From contig OX388345.1 in assembly GCA_947579665.1 (NCBI GenBank), positions 58,705,454 through 58,769,453 on the forward strand: a stretch of 64,000 nucleotides of DNA, read 5' to 3'. This document shows, piece by piece, positions 13,101-22,822 of the stretch. Within the stretch, counting starts at the first letter, position 1. Every line of letters begins with the position of its first letter. The position numbers and the translations under genes were made by a program. The DNA is from Sympetrum striolatum (Eukaryota > Arthropoda > Insecta > Odonata > Libellulidae). Below the pieces are notes generated by a model. It worked only from the letters and a program-made list of their open reading frames with translations. It searched no databases and had not been told where the DNA came from.

Positions 13101-16100
13101 TATCTAGCGCTCTACTAACAATATTAGTAAATAATTGCAAGCTATAAATGTATTGCAGTTAATGCAGTAAATTTTCTGACTGTTTTGAAAGCTGTAAGGT
13201 TATTTTCATTTATTGAGCCTATTTTTACATTGATGGGGTGATATTGTAGGCAGGTTTTACAATTTTTATACCTTAATTTGTGGATTTTCCTTGCAGTGGA
13301 ATATTCACTGGAAATATCTCTATCAGTCTCTTCCTGATGTACTTATTTAGATGGTTCCTTTTAATGAATCAAACTGATTATTATAGAATCTTTATAAGAA
13401 GAAAATGTGAATTTTGTCAATATTGTTACCGAATGTTCATATTGTAATTGATTATAAGATTGAGAAGAACTAGTTACATGACCAATAAATATTTTTATGA
13501 AGTAGTGATAAAGAAGGGTTGGAAATGATAAGACTGAAGTTTATTCTTTTCTCCTATCTAGTTTGGTGCAATGGAAGTTCGTGTGTCTTCGAAACTCACT
13601 GCAAAAGTGGCTCGTTTACCTCACATAGGACCTCCTGATTATCTTATCATCCCTAAAAGCCATGAAGTTTACACTACTTTTATTCCAACTGATGCTGAGC
13701 GACTTAGTGAGAAGATAGTGCCTTGGTGGGTGGTTGTCTTGTCAGCCTGTGCTGGCACAGTCATTCTTCTGCTGCTCATCTTCCTTCTTTGGAAGGTAAA
13801 TTAATTTCTTATATAAGAGAACAGTTTCATACATTACTCAAGAGATTTTTTATGATGAATGCTGCTTATTTTGAAAAAAATTCTCAATTTTTCTTTAATG
13901 TGAACTTGAACTGTGGGTGTGTGCATTTATATGTAAGCATGTACGCAGGTGTGTGTGATTTATTATAGGGTTGATAGTTTGCATTTTATTTGTATTATTT
14001 TGGAAATGAGAGGAGGGTATGAAGAGCAGAAGTTCATCATGGAGGTTAGTAGCAGGAGAGGAGAAACTTATGGATCAAGTGGAGTTAAAATGAGCAGAGC
14101 AGAGCTGGCGTCAGATGAGGAAATATGGTCTTCCTTTGGCTTTAACTCATTCATTTTTATGGCTAAATCTGTAAAGGCCAGCAATAGTGTCATCAGCTTC
14201 AAGCTTACCAACACAAATGTTACATTTGGTACTTTATAGTACAAGGTCTCCTTGTCATGTTCAGTCCATAAGTCTTGTAGAAGTTTTTAATTTCCTATTT
14301 GCTACTTGTCACTGTTGATACATAGACTTAAATGATCTTAATAGAGTAATGCTCATTCAGCTTGAGTATGAGCTAGTATATTCTGTCAGGTTCACTTTCT
14401 ATGTTCACAACATTATCTTTCCATTTTATTAAATCAAGAATCCAATGTCTACAAGTCTTCTGTCTTTTAGGCTCCTTAAAAAGGTAAATGGTCTTCCCTC
14501 TGAATCAATAGGTCTCCTGATATTCTTTTGAATTCCCTCATCCTGATGATAAGTCATTTTATCTTCCCTGCTTCATTCGGTTGTTCAAGGAATCAATGTT
14601 TACTCTTCAGCTGTAAGTGATGCAATGTATGGTTGTAGTTCATTTCTTCATGACATACCTCTGTAATACCAGCACCTCATGGGCATCTGAATGGGTGGTG
14701 CTTTTATATCTGGATACATTTTCATTACAGACACTCATCATGAAAATTGTTACATTTTGAAAGTAAAAGAGAATAATTCACCAGGCTGTCCTTCTGCTAG
14801 TTGTTGAGTGTCTATTTCATTATGTGGTCAGAGATATTGTTGAAGCCCTCTCAGCAAGGGCTATACATCACCCCACCCTGATGATGCTATAATCATGGAA
14901 GTGAGAGGACTGAATGAATTTGTATACTATCATAATCATCAGCCATTTTTCACATTAAGATGCAATAGGAGACTACTAGAAAAAGTATGAAATCGATCCT
15001 AATTGTCATTGGTTCCATACCAGGAGGGTTCAAAATCTCTACTTTTCTTATGAGCCTGCATTGTGCATATTACTTTGAAAATTTTTTGAAACATCTTCTG
15101 GAATGATAAAGAATTGAATATTAAGACATAGTTAGATTAAGTACTTCCTTAATGTAGACAGAAAAGATTGCTTCCAAGATCTTCCAAAAATTTTGAGTCT
15201 CCTATAAGGAATATATTGATGTGATTTTTCAAAACAATTTTTTGAACATATACAGTCTGCTCAATACCCATTATTAGGAATTTTAGTGAATTTCCTGATT
15301 GATTCTTACATAGGCTGCTTTAGTTTCCAAATTGGTTCTTTTGATCACTGGGTTTGACACTGGGACATCCTAATTATTCTCTCATAAAAAATAATAATAA
15401 TAATAATAAAACTCTTTATGTGGTGAAGTTAGGCCCATAAGGGTCTCTCTTACACCTAACCTTTAAAGATAACTAATATTAATAACAAAAGAGGAAATGT
15501 AAAAAAAAATAAATAAACTCCTCAGCTGAAGGCTTTTGGAGAAAAACCCACTGTGCAGGAAAACTCTCACACAAGAAGGGGAGAAAAAACCGCAAAAACA
15601 CAGATGAAAATGAATACAAGCACGTATATCACTAGTTGCATAATTGTTTTCCAATATGAATTGTTGTTGTGTGTGAATTTCTTGGTAGTTGACTACAAAT
15701 GCCATTTACCTGAAAAGAAAGAAGGAGAAGAGTAGGCAGAAAATAAACAGCTTTTGCATGTGTGATTTAAGTAGTGGAGGCCTTAAATACTGTTATGATG
15801 TAATTAATGATCCACACTTAAATATTACATAATATTTATAAGGGTAAGGATAATTCAAATAATATGGATAAATAAAGCATGATTTTCCTGCAGTACAAAT
15901 ATTAATAAATCTAATAATAATATTAAAACTAAAAATAATAATAATGATAATAAAACAAGTTATGATGTTAGCCTCGAGATTTGATGATGGTATCAATAGC
16001 GGACATCTGAATAGTCTGTGGTGAAAAGATATTAATTCCCCTTGTTAATTAATATGTTTGAGACTGTCTGTTTGAAGGAAGGAAGTGAAAGACATTTGAG

Positions 16101-16919
16101 ATTGTGGTTGGGTTGGGTTCCAATACCTTGCTAGGACATTGTTTACTTGCAGAAGCATCTTAAATGTGTTCTAAAGTGACCTAGATATGATCCTGAGTTA
16201 CTACAACAGACACTTGCTAATCCAACCATTTCTTGCACTGAGGGATGCTGGATTAGCATGAGCGCCAGATTACTGAGAGTGCGTAAAAGACCAGTGTCAT
16301 GAGCGGCCATAAAGAGAAATACATACTTTATTGTATTATGTAGGATATATATGGTAATGTAGAACTTAACATATCATGATCATTCACAGATATGAGGTGG
16401 GAAGTCAATTTAATGTTAAGGCTTGCATCTATGATGTAGTATGAAAACAAAAAAATTGTTATTACTTTCTTTAGAGAAGTCATTCAGGTTTTGATGAATT
16501 AATATATGTTTTCAGTATTATATATAAATATAGTTAGCACCTGTTGGTCTAAAAATAAACCTTCTCCTCTGCACTTGTACCTTTTCAAATATTTCATCCG
16601 TGCTTGCACTTGTTATGTTACTCCATGGTTTTCTTTTACGCTAGGGAAGAGTGCTGTATTACTGAGAGGCCGGATTATTGTGGGCTGAATTAGTGAAAAT
16701 CTAGTGTACTGTCATTCCTCCTAAGAAACTGCTTTCAGCATGCAAACTTTTATTTGTGTGTGTATGTGGATGTATATATTTATATATTTGATTTTTATTA
16801 ATTTTCACTAATCTCCATTTCAGTGTGGCTTTTTCAAGAGAAACAGACCTACAGACACTTCTGAAAAGGAGCCTTTGAATAGTAATGGACATTTTCAGCC
16901 AGGAGATGAAGCTCTGTGA
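1062..16919 (+). CDS. if: Integrin alpha subunit, alpha-PS2 (inflated) type; 3' part, 12 exons
   Basis: This is the alpha chain of an integrin, a membrane receptor that pairs with a beta subunit and links extracellular matrix to the cytoskeleton. Exons, all GT-AG: 1062-1159, 1233-1369, 2173-2339, 2417-2565, 4522-4739, 6093-6333, 6912-7081, 7631-7806, 9287-9378, 12070-12426, 13562-13795 and 16824-16919. Joined phases keep one frame for about 710 residues to a TGA. In order one sees the last FG-GAP propeller blades, thigh, calf-1 (KNCGIDNICIPDL), calf-2 with a furin-like RRTRR site, a hydrophobic membrane helix, then CGFFKRNRPTD and a short tail. The tail and the cleavable heavy/light-chain layout match insect alpha-PS2 rather than alpha-PS1 or PS3. 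The N-terminus, most of the propeller and the promoter lie before base 1. Family assignment is near certain; orthology to inflated is inferred mainly from the tail. Confidence 0.95.
1233..1369 (+). CDS. if: Integrin exon: last FG-GAP blade with Ca-binding-like loop
   Basis: Contains SLSGGMDMDQNEYPDIVVGAY, a D-x-D-x-N metal-binding-like loop of the kind found in integrin propeller blades, then ESDAAVYL leading into the thigh domain. Leaves in phase 2; the next exon supplies the last base of Arg. Confidence 0.93.
2173..2339 (+). CDS. if: Integrin exon: start of thigh domain
   Basis: Begins SRPVIIMDAKLTFPP, the conserved exit from the propeller into the thigh, followed by two Cys in the CTTLNMCLEYSG stretch. 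Phase 2 in, phase 1 out, matching the next exon. Confidence 0.93.
2417..2565 (+). CDS. if: Integrin exon: thigh domain
   Basis: Reads DFDVQYVLDSKKSKEPRMFF and ends TMQVYMK before GTAGGT. Phase 1 in, phase 0 out. Continues naturally into the LRDKLSPIE motif of the next exon. Confidence 0.92.
2578..3515 (-). mobile_element. Non-LTR retrotransposon (jockey/CR1-like LINE) fragment, antisense in integrin intron
   Basis: On the minus strand, about 3240-3510 encodes LYADDTNILFSSSTPES, the YxDD catalytic core of a reverse transcriptase, followed by KLNLDKSSVIHFFPKN and FLGIHI-like sequence. Further on (3149 to 2778) comes the typical LINE C-terminus, with KLFKLKKKNLRLISN, PLFQQLLILPLPC and NTRNSNNLHI. 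Stops and frameshifts break it, so it is dead. The 3' end is an (ATT)n tail, seen on the + strand as AAT repeats at about 2580-2598. The 5' part, including the endonuclease, is missing: the usual truncation left by target-primed insertion. Confidence 0.85.
3516..4521. other. Intron, no recognised content
   Basis: AT-rich remainder of the 2566-4521 integrin intron. I see no further coding or repeat structure. Confidence 0.5.
4522..4739 (+). CDS. if: Integrin exon: thigh end and calf-1 start
   Basis: Carries PNLRDKLSPIEAELRYSL, a hallmark of integrin thigh domains, then a basic stretch (VTARRRTQRS) and the calf-1 entry motif KNCGIDNICIPDL. Phase 0 in, phase 2 out. Confidence 0.95.
4740..6092. 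other. Integrin intron, no recognised content
   Basis: 1.35 kb of AT-rich intron. Short open frames have no family resemblance I can name. Confidence 0.5.
6093..6333 (+). CDS. if: Integrin exon: calf-1 domain
   Basis: Encodes SVTRYLLGSGQRLEFDVFIH and NEGEDAFESTF, the conserved beta-sandwich strands of calf-1, ending DIGNPLPKSKL. It opens at ag|gagtgttacc and donates at gtaaat. Phase 2 in, phase 0 out. Confidence 0.94.
6912..7081 (+). CDS. if: Integrin exon: calf-1/calf-2 boundary
   Basis: Reads VNFKVLLQPFYRQGMKPRYE, then NSTNPEAESSKLDNS and PIWVETDLIIEG. Asn-linked glycosylation is possible at NST. Phase 0 in, phase 2 out; flanking intron 7082-7630 has nothing recognisable. Confidence 0.92.
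7631..7806 (+). CDS. if: Integrin exon: calf-2 domain
   Basis: Contains SSNPPELYYNSS, DIGPQVLHFYNIRNKGPS and AYVLWPTYTVAG, matching the calf-2 start of integrin alpha chains (hiG-P-x-V-x-H-x-Y-x-v-x-N-x-GPS pattern). Phase 2 in, phase 1 out. Confidence 0.94.
8641..8794. repeat. 154 bp foldback (imperfect palindrome) in integrin intron
   Basis: The left arm (8641-8670, starting agaaaattct and containing gatcagccg) is the imperfect inverse of the right arm (8765-8794, ending agagaattttct and containing cggctgat). A second inner pair, ccactgacattttggt near 8680 and accaaaacttcagtgg near 8736, also folds. The whole unit can form one long hairpin. It looks like a small MITE; no transposase or clear target duplication was identified. 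The rest of the 7807-9286 intron is featureless. Confidence 0.6.
9287..9378 (+). CDS. if: Integrin exon: calf-2, short exon
   Basis: Encodes DHLLYLAEQPELSGPIKCEP and ends EMNLI before gtaagt. Phase 1 in, phase 0 out. The Cys fits the disulfide expected in this part of calf-2. Confidence 0.9.
9761..10002 (+). repeat. tRNA-derived SINE with (ATT)n tail
   Basis: The 5' head is tRNA-like. It has a perfect RNA polymerase III A-box (TGGCGGAGTGG, 9769-9779) and a perfect B-box (GGTTCGAATCC, 9821-9831), 41 bases apart. A TG-rich tract and A-rich body follow, then a small hairpin GCCAT...ATGGC (9972-9987) and an ATT-repeat tail. A functional tRNA is excluded because no 3' acceptor pairing with the 5' end is seen and the body continues for about 150 bases. 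It is probably mobilised by a LINE that also ends in ATT repeats. Confidence 0.8.
10505..11640 (-). mobile_element. Non-LTR retrotransposon reverse transcriptase fragment, antisense in integrin intron
   Basis: Minus-strand pieces read, in order, FAEYFSKVYTES (11430s), PIFKKGDKSSISNYR (11110s-11150s), TLAKVLESLIVNKI, HGFLQGTMTNLLS, YTDCYKAFDNVNN and QGSHLGPLLFNLLINDI (10690s-10740s). These are consecutive blocks of a LINE reverse transcriptase. The YxDD block is not seen; the copy jumps to a 3' tail with AAT repeats (+ strand) at about 10508. A frameshift near 11256 and other lesions make it inactive. It belongs to the same general class as the fragment at 2578-3515, but whether they are one family needs alignment. 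Confidence 0.85.
11764..11988. mobile_element. piggyBac-type MITE with TTAA target duplications
   Basis: A 217 bp unit (11768-11984) is bounded by TTAA on both sides (11764-11767 and 11985-11988). Its ends are CCCTCGACGG on the left and, read inward from the right, CCCTCCAAGGG. TTAA plus CCCT termini are diagnostic of piggyBac-class elements. The right end resembles the start of the larger piggyBac element at 30681 (CCCTCCAAGG). It has no coding capacity. Confidence 0.8.
12070..12426 (+). CDS. if: Integrin exon: calf-2 with Ser-rich linker and furin site
   Basis: This 119-codon exon starts IDHKKKTFLDFLKFKN. It has an unusually Ser/Glu-rich stretch (EESSSSRKTYTSSWSSFSSS), then a polybasic RRTRRQ site where furin-class proteases would cut the precursor into heavy and light chains. 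It resumes calf-2 with CGPTNCSKYQCTIGPL and WIVFRSRVDV. Phase 0 in and out. Cleavage is inferred from the motif and family precedent. Confidence 0.94.
12680..13040. mobile_element. pogo/Tigger-type MITE with long inverted ends
   Basis: The left end TACCATATTTGACGGCATA and the right end, read inward, TACCATATTTGACAGCATA differ by one base. Both continue into AAGA-GCACC-like sequence. The flanking TA dinucleotides fit the TA duplication of pogo/Tc1 elements. The right end has two extra tandem copies of the 17 bp unit GTGCGTCTTATATGCCG. It is 361 bp long and non-coding. Confidence 0.75.
13562..13795 (+). CDS. if: Integrin exon: calf-2 end and transmembrane helix
   Basis: Starts FGAMEVRVSSKLTAKVARLP and ends with the membrane helix: IVPWWVVVLSACAGTVILLL, then LIFLLWK. 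The PWW-x-hydrophobic start and the LLWK exit are standard for integrin alpha subunits. Phase 0 in and out. Confidence 0.95.
13796..16823. other. Last integrin intron with repeat fragments
   Basis: About 3 kb. The stretch 14640-14880 is a diverged copy of 34795-35050 (both contain gaatgggtggtg, ctcatcatgaaaattgt and aattcaccaggctgtcc). At 15386-15412 there is an AAT-repeat run next to sequence that resembles a LINE 3' tail in antisense orientation. No coding exon was found. Confidence 0.6.
16824..16919 (+). CDS. if: Integrin terminal exon: cytoplasmic tail with GFFKR
   Basis: Thirty-one codons plus TGA. It begins CGFFKRNRPTDTSEKEPL and ends GDEAL. GFFKR is the membrane-proximal clasp that pairs with the beta tail and holds integrins inactive. 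The NRPTD continuation is the alpha-PS2-like signature. The acceptor is cattt-cag at 16821-16823. Confidence 0.96.
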   Translation, partial: CGFFKRNRPTDTSEKEPLNSNGHFQPGDEAL

Positions 16920-19403
16920 ACTAAGTTAGTGAATCAAAGTAAAAGAAGAAAGTTCTGTACAACTTATTCATGCCTGAAGAAAGAAAACATATTTTATGGA
17001 TATTGATGAAATATGTGGAAGAGGAAGTTGAGTTGTGCCAATGTAAATACGATTTTGAATGCAAAAGTGATTGGAGTGAATTCATACACATTAAGTGTAA
17101 GTAGGTTGTCCAGACATTTTACTCAATGATGCTTCACTTTAGAGATGGCTTCCCCAAAGATGGTTCATTCAGGGACTAACCTTCAGCCAGGGATTCACTC
17201 TAAAGGTATTCCAACAAAGGAATATTTTACTAAGTGGCATTTTAATTAAGATTTGTGATAACCATTTTAACTCCATGTTTGTAGTGTATGTTGTTAATAA
17301 ATGTAACATGGGGAAGAGATTGATGTTAATTATAGCATGATCTATTCAGTTTTTCTACCTCTAACCACCTCTATAGTTACAGCTTCAAATTGCTACCTTG
17401 GTTATAATTTATTTTCAATATCTTAAGATATGTATTTTGGTGTTTTTTTTACTGCTACTGTTAGTTGTAAAATCATCTTATTTCTTATGGCATTATCTAA
17501 TTTATCAATAAATATCATAATATAATGTTTTAAACACCATTTAGGAAGTTATCTCTTTGGTGAAACAACCTTCTAAAGCAAAATACTTTGATGAACTTTG
17601 AGTCTATTGAGTGAAATGGTATGTAAACTTAAAAACTCATGTGGATGAAGATATAACTTATAATTAGGACTCTGATTTTACTGCTCTCTGTGTATTAAGT
17701 CAGAACCCAGCTGCTAAAGAACTCGGACTACTGTTAAAACACATTAAATTATATTTCAAGCAAAGTCCAATAATAGCTTTTAAAACAGTATAGGAAAGAT
17801 TCACCATATTTTATCGTAAGTGCTATTATATTTCTTGACTAATATCCACATTAGACACTTGTGTCTCAACATTTGGTCAACTCTACGGTCTTCACTGTTC
17901 ACAGAATACCAGTATTTTTATTGCATGAAAACTGCATACTAAGTTATTCAAGGATCATCCTTTGCCATTCACCATTTTGTACCTCCTCTAGTGGTTATTG
18001 GAAGGACTACAAATCCTTTAGGAAAAAAGGCATTCATTTGTATCAGTGGTGGAAAAAGAATGTTTCAGGATCATTACCACCTTTATAGAGAAAGTATGCC
18101 ATTTTGAAAATAGTTAAAATACTTCGAAATAGCCAAAAGTTGACTTTAGTGTCTCATCATGTGATCAGAAAAATAATGAATCTTCAGTAATAAAGCAAAC
18201 TGATATCAACTAAGGCCCAGTTCATTCAGTTAAACTTCAAGCTCTAAAAACAATATGTGAGCAAAAATGTCTGTGTAGATGTACTTCACCAGCTCCTGCT
18301 CAACTTCATGATGTGCAAAAACAGTTCCCAACTAACAAGAAGTTTATGTAAAGTAAAAGATATTCTACAACAAAAGAAAAAAGTCATGAAAGAAATATGA
18401 ATACTTGGAACTTTTTGATGGACGTGAACTAAGCTGGATGCTAGAAAAAAAAGAATAAGAATTCAGATTTTTAGACTTATGAAACAAAAATAATTACCAG
18501 TTAAAATGGTTTAACTGTGATAGGTTGATTGCATCATCTACCTCTTTATCATCTTCCAAATATTATTACAAAAAATTCAGAGGAAACAGATGTGAAAAAC
18601 AAACCTGGGGTCTTTATGAATGTAAGATATTCTTTTAATGTCAATCAGCACATAAAATTTGATTTCAATCTGTCACTTGTTTAAATGAATAGGACTATAT
18701 AAGTGAGTTGGCATCAACTATTTTGTATCAGTTAAAATTTTCTTTCCTATGTGGATTATTCAGGGTTAGAGTTATCCCAAGAAGTCTAATATACATCAAA
18801 CTGCATAATATACAAGAACTAAATACACCATAAGAAAACCATCTTCTGGCTTTCTTGGGGAATGATATTAACTTAAACATTAAGTAGCTTCGATGGGACT
18901 CTTATAATATATAACTACTTAAAGGATCCTGATTTGATGCAAGATAGCACTATGGATTGCATGAATGTTGCTGAACTGGGATTACATTCAATTAGTATTG
19001 TGTTATAACTTAATTCAATCTATCACATTATGTTTTTTAATTTATTTATTGAAAGGCTGATTACAGTGAAATATACGTCAAACTTTACTAATTTCAATAA
19101 AAGAGATTTTTAATTATGCCATTTATTAACTATTTAATTAATGTATTATTTATTTCAGCAAGGATTTCTTTCCTAAATTTACAGTTGAAATGTTTCTTTT
19201 ATGTATTGAAATATGAAAGTAATATAAATGAGAGATGAAACTTTGGATATCTAAAAAGATATTTTATTTACCCACAGTCAGATGTATTTAAAATTATACT
19301 TTATTGTAATAATGTAAGAAAGTTAAAAATATTTATGCTATATAATCTGTGATAGTTCAATGCTTATAATTATTCATCATATTTCCTGCAGCTTTCCCCA
19401 AAC
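16920..19403. other. Integrin 3' UTR and downstream sequence
   Basis: AT-rich. Possible AATAAA poly(A) signals occur around 17297, 17506 and 18189, but the sequence alone does not say which is used. I see no gene or recognisable TE here. Confidence 0.45.
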
Positions 19404-19548
19404 ATTATAAATAATGTTTTTGGGATATGTTCGGTGAAAAACGATGAAATGGCGTTTTGCCCCAGCGCCCACATAGTACATAATCAGCAACTTCTGGTTT
19501 ATCAGTATTTCATGAATAACTCTTAAACAATCAGTTATACAAAAATAC
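19404..19548 (-). repeat. Fragment of the hairpin-ended repeat family
   Basis: Closely matches 53584-53735: both carry gccccagcgccca, tacataatcagcaacttctg and gtttatcagtatttcatgaa. It is therefore a partial copy of the unit described at 53440-54434. Confidence 0.7.
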
Positions 19549-19552
19549 AAAA

Positions 19553-20440
19553 GATATTAATTAATGTTAATTGAAACACATATCATCAGTTTTTTGTACC
19601 ACTTCATTGTTTTCCATTCACAAGGATAGTAAGATATGATCTGGTAGCAGAGATCAATACCACCCAGTTGATGTTATATTGAGGCGCTGCTTCTGGTCAA
19701 TTCTTAATGACACCTCTTCTGTTTGGTATCTCGATAAATCAGCTACCAAATTCAGAGCTGATCATAAGGACATCACATCTATTATTCCACTTGAGAACAC
19801 AAATGCCTTTATCATTCCATCAGTGGATCTTTTCACCTTTACTTTGATTTTTTTTCATCACCTCTGCAGGATTTCCTTTTTTGTTGGCTCTTAGAGTCCC
19901 AGGAAATATATCTATTTTTCCTAAGAGACTCTCAGACTCTACTATAAAAATTGTCCTTAGAAACAACATGCCCAAGTCCCTCTTATCCCTCCAGAATCTT
20001 ATGGACAACTTTGTCCACAAGAACCTGACCACCTACCTCACTGTCTGCTTGCCCAGTATGCACAATAAATTTTAGGACGAGTCCAGATGGTTCCTTCTTC
20101 ATATACGGTGGCGTTTATTTTTGAGATATTGATGGAATACTAGGCGACTTCTCCACAGCACCATTGTTTTTCCACACACAACTCCTTCCTCTGAGAGTAA
20201 ATGGATGCCATATGTGTGTGAAACATATCGATAATTGGCCTAATTTTATACAGTCTTCTGTGGGAACAGGTTCTTCCTTCTCAGAGTTTTTAGCAAAATG
20301 GAGGGCCTGCAACACTCTCTGGAAGCGATCTTGAAACATAAAGCTTCTGAAATACTTTAAGTCAAAAAGCTTCCCATTCCTCCATTAATCGCTTAGGCAG
20401 TTAAGACGGATTGTGCACATATGAAGAAGGAGCCCGAGAA
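19553..20440 (-). pseudogene. piggyBac-like transposase relic (copy A)
   Basis: Minus-strand pieces resemble a piggyBac (DDE_Tnp_1_7) transposase: FQRVLQALHFAKNSEKEEPV near 20300, KRDLGMLFLRTIFI then GTLRANKKGNPAEVMKK near 19850-19970, and traces to about 19600. Frameshifts separate them. The stretch is paralogous along its length to 57003-57890, so both descend from one element. No TTAA-bounded ends were identified. Confidence 0.7.
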
Positions 20441-21240
20441 GCTGTGGAGGCAACTCTAGGAAAGTTGCACAGTCCTGTGGAGTGCTTATCAAATTAGGAA
20501 TGGGAGGTATTAAGGGAGATTTGCTTAATACTGAAGCCCTATGAAGAAATAACAGTAGAGTTAAGTAGCGAAAAGACAGTGTCAGTGTCGAAGGTAATGA
20601 TTATTGCTCGAGGCTTAATGACAGCACTTAACCGTTTGAAATTAACTCTTAAAAAAGATGCAGCATTGCAGCTGTTGGAAGCTATTTTGAAGGCAATGTT
20701 GCCTCGTTTTCATAGAATAGAGTAAAATTTAGTTCTTTCAAAGGCTTCATTTCTAGATCCCCGATTCAAGAGGAATGCTTTCCCAGATGAGGAATCATGA
20801 AATATGGTTACAGAGAAAATTAGAACTGATGTTGAGGCCTTAATTGTCACTTGTGACAGGGAAGTTGGTGGTAACACATCAGAGGACAATGCCACAATGC
20901 CAACAGAAGGTAGCATTATATGGCAAGATTTTGGCAGTAGGGCCTCATCATCAAAGGTCACTCCAAAGTCATCAGCTGTGATAGAGCTAAGGCAATACAA
21001 AGAGGAACCATTAATATCAAGGCGGGAAAATCCTTTGGTGTGGTGGGATGCAAGAAAAAAAATTACCCTAGATTATCTAAACTTACAAAAAAACATTTAG
21101 CTGTGGTAGCAACTTCTGTGCCAAGAGAGAGAGTATTCTCTAAAGCAGGACAGATTGTTTCTGAGAGGAGAAGCGGACTGAAGTCTAGCACTGTTCAAAA
21201 ATTAGTATTTCTTAATTCCAACAAGATGCTATTATCTTGA
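20441..21240 (+). pseudogene. hAT-superfamily transposase relic
   Basis: Plus-strand pieces in order: PYEEITVELSSEKTVSVSKV (about 20535), FLDPRFKRNAF (about 20750), then the C-terminal hAT dimerisation region with EPLISRRENPLVWWDARKK (about 21005) and, after a frameshift, ATSVPRERVFSKAGQIVSER ending at a TGA at 21240. In-frame stops near 20725 and 20798 and the frameshift near 21050 make it non-functional. Only the C-terminal half is present; the DNA-binding BED finger is absent. Confidence 0.82.
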
Positions 21241-22044
21241 ACTGGTACCACTGGATCTCAATTCTATAATAATTGTAAAATAATTGGTAATTTATTGCTT
21301 TTGAAGATGTATATTATTTAACCTCTAGACAGTATTTTTTTATATGTATTTAAGCTGATGGATTTTCATGGTATTATAAATCTCTCTCCTTATCTTGCTG
21401 AGGCTTTAAGTATTTGTATCATATATATTTGAAACTTTTTATTCTCCTTGTATGTCAAAAATGATTGCAGAGTACATGTGTCTATCATTTGTGTAAAACA
21501 TTACTGCAATGATTTGGATTCCTTAACCCACTTTGTTCTGAGTCATTGCATTTGTTTGTGAATTTGGTGCATTTGATTCAAAATTCTTTATTGCCTCAAA
21601 CTACTCTGAATTTTTGTTTAATGTATAATGGGTAAAATTAGTTCTGCCTGAATGATAAAATAAAATCAATTTTAAATTATTTACTACTAAATTGATATTA
21701 TTATGTATCAGTAGAAAGAGATCTTTTGCTTAACTTGTGCTTAAAACATTCATATCACAAATATTTCTTGATATGAATGACCTATTTTCTGATTTCATTT
21801 CACCTTATGCTTCAATAAAGTAGAATTTGTCAGAGTTTGTTAAATTCTATAATTGTGTATTTAATTCATAATTTTTTTTACATAGTACCAAACATTTAAT
21901 TGAAATGATGACAAAAGTCAATTACATTAAAATGCATGAAAATATGCAAAAGAATGCAATTCAATACAAGTGAGTTGTAGATTGAAATTTAATAATAATA
22001 TATTCCTAAATGAACAAAAATTGGGAAGTTTTAAGATTGTTGGA
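21241..22044. other. Intergenic, no recognised content
   Basis: AT-rich spacer; nothing identified. Confidence 0.5.
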
Positions 22045-22382
22045 TTATAATTCCCTCTCCCTCTCTGGCGCCGACGCTCCTTTGTACCCTTTCATTCTGT
22101 TGGCGTGCACCCACTGCCTATCCCTCGCATTGAAGAGGTTCTGGATCTCGAAGGAGACCTCCCCTCTCCTCCCTATAATGCGATACGGACCCTTCCATCT
22201 CTTCGCAAACTTCTTGCTCACTCCTGAACGTGGTGTGTTGTCCTGTAAATACGCCTTATCTCCAAGCTGAAAGGAGACCTCCCGACTGCCTTTATTGTAA
22301 TGCCGCTCCTGCCTCTCCGCACTAAGATTTAGCCGCGACTGCACCCTCTCGAACGCAATATTAAGCCGCGCCCGAAGTTCGG
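22045..22382 (-). pseudogene. C-terminal end of a Ty3/gypsy pol (different element)
   Basis: The minus frame reads [11 protein letters not shown] then SAERQERHYNKGSREVSFQ, LGDKAYLQDN and KKFAKRWKGPYRIIGR. This is the linker and GPY/F-like C-terminal region after the integrase core of a gypsy polyprotein. It ends at a stop at 22045. No LTR is seen downstream. It abuts, head to head, the gag remnant of the CsRn1-type element at about 22383. Confidence 0.8.
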
Positions 22383-22822
22383 CACATGTACAAGCGATCC
22401 TTCAGGCCCAGTCTTCTGAGCTGCCACTGGACCAACTTGCCATCCTAGCCGACAGAATTTTCGAAGTGACCCCATCTATCGCGCTACCCACCGTCCACCT
22501 TGCATCCGTCGCTCCCGTTGCATCCGCCGACCAAACGCTTTCGGTCTGCGCTGCATCAGCCTCGCCAGGGAAAGACCCGCCGTCGCTCGCAAATCGCATT
22601 GAAGATTTAACTCATCAGATAGCACAACTGCGGACCGAAGTCGACGATCTTCGCCGACGCTCTCGATCACGCAGCCCCCCAGGCTTCCGACGTCGTGACG
22701 CTGCCGTCCCCAGAAGCGACGACACCTGCTGGTACCACCAACGTTTCGGAGATAAAGCCAACAAATGCACCAAGCCTTGCAAGCATCCTCAGCACCCAAA
22801 CTCCATCGGCAACCGTTATTAG
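22383..22822 (+). CDS. CsRn1-type gypsy gag, 5'-truncated
   Basis: An open frame from the junction at about 22383 encodes the end of gag: [20 protein letters not shown], a coiled region with an [15 protein letters not shown] basic tract, and [14 protein letters not shown] followed by KPC. That Cys-His-Cys-Cys spacing is the unusual gag zinc finger of the CsRn1 clade, unlike the usual CCHC knuckle. The stop is at 22822, overlapping pol in another frame. N-terminal gag and the 5' LTR are lost. Confidence 0.82.

Noticed and set aside
16240..16690. ggatta...ctgagag motifs as a MITE
   Set aside because: Two similar motifs are in direct rather than inverted order, with no target duplication.
17861..18088. 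Small coding gene downstream of the integrin
   Set aside because: No homology, splice signals or codon bias; AT-rich sequence produces such frames by chance.
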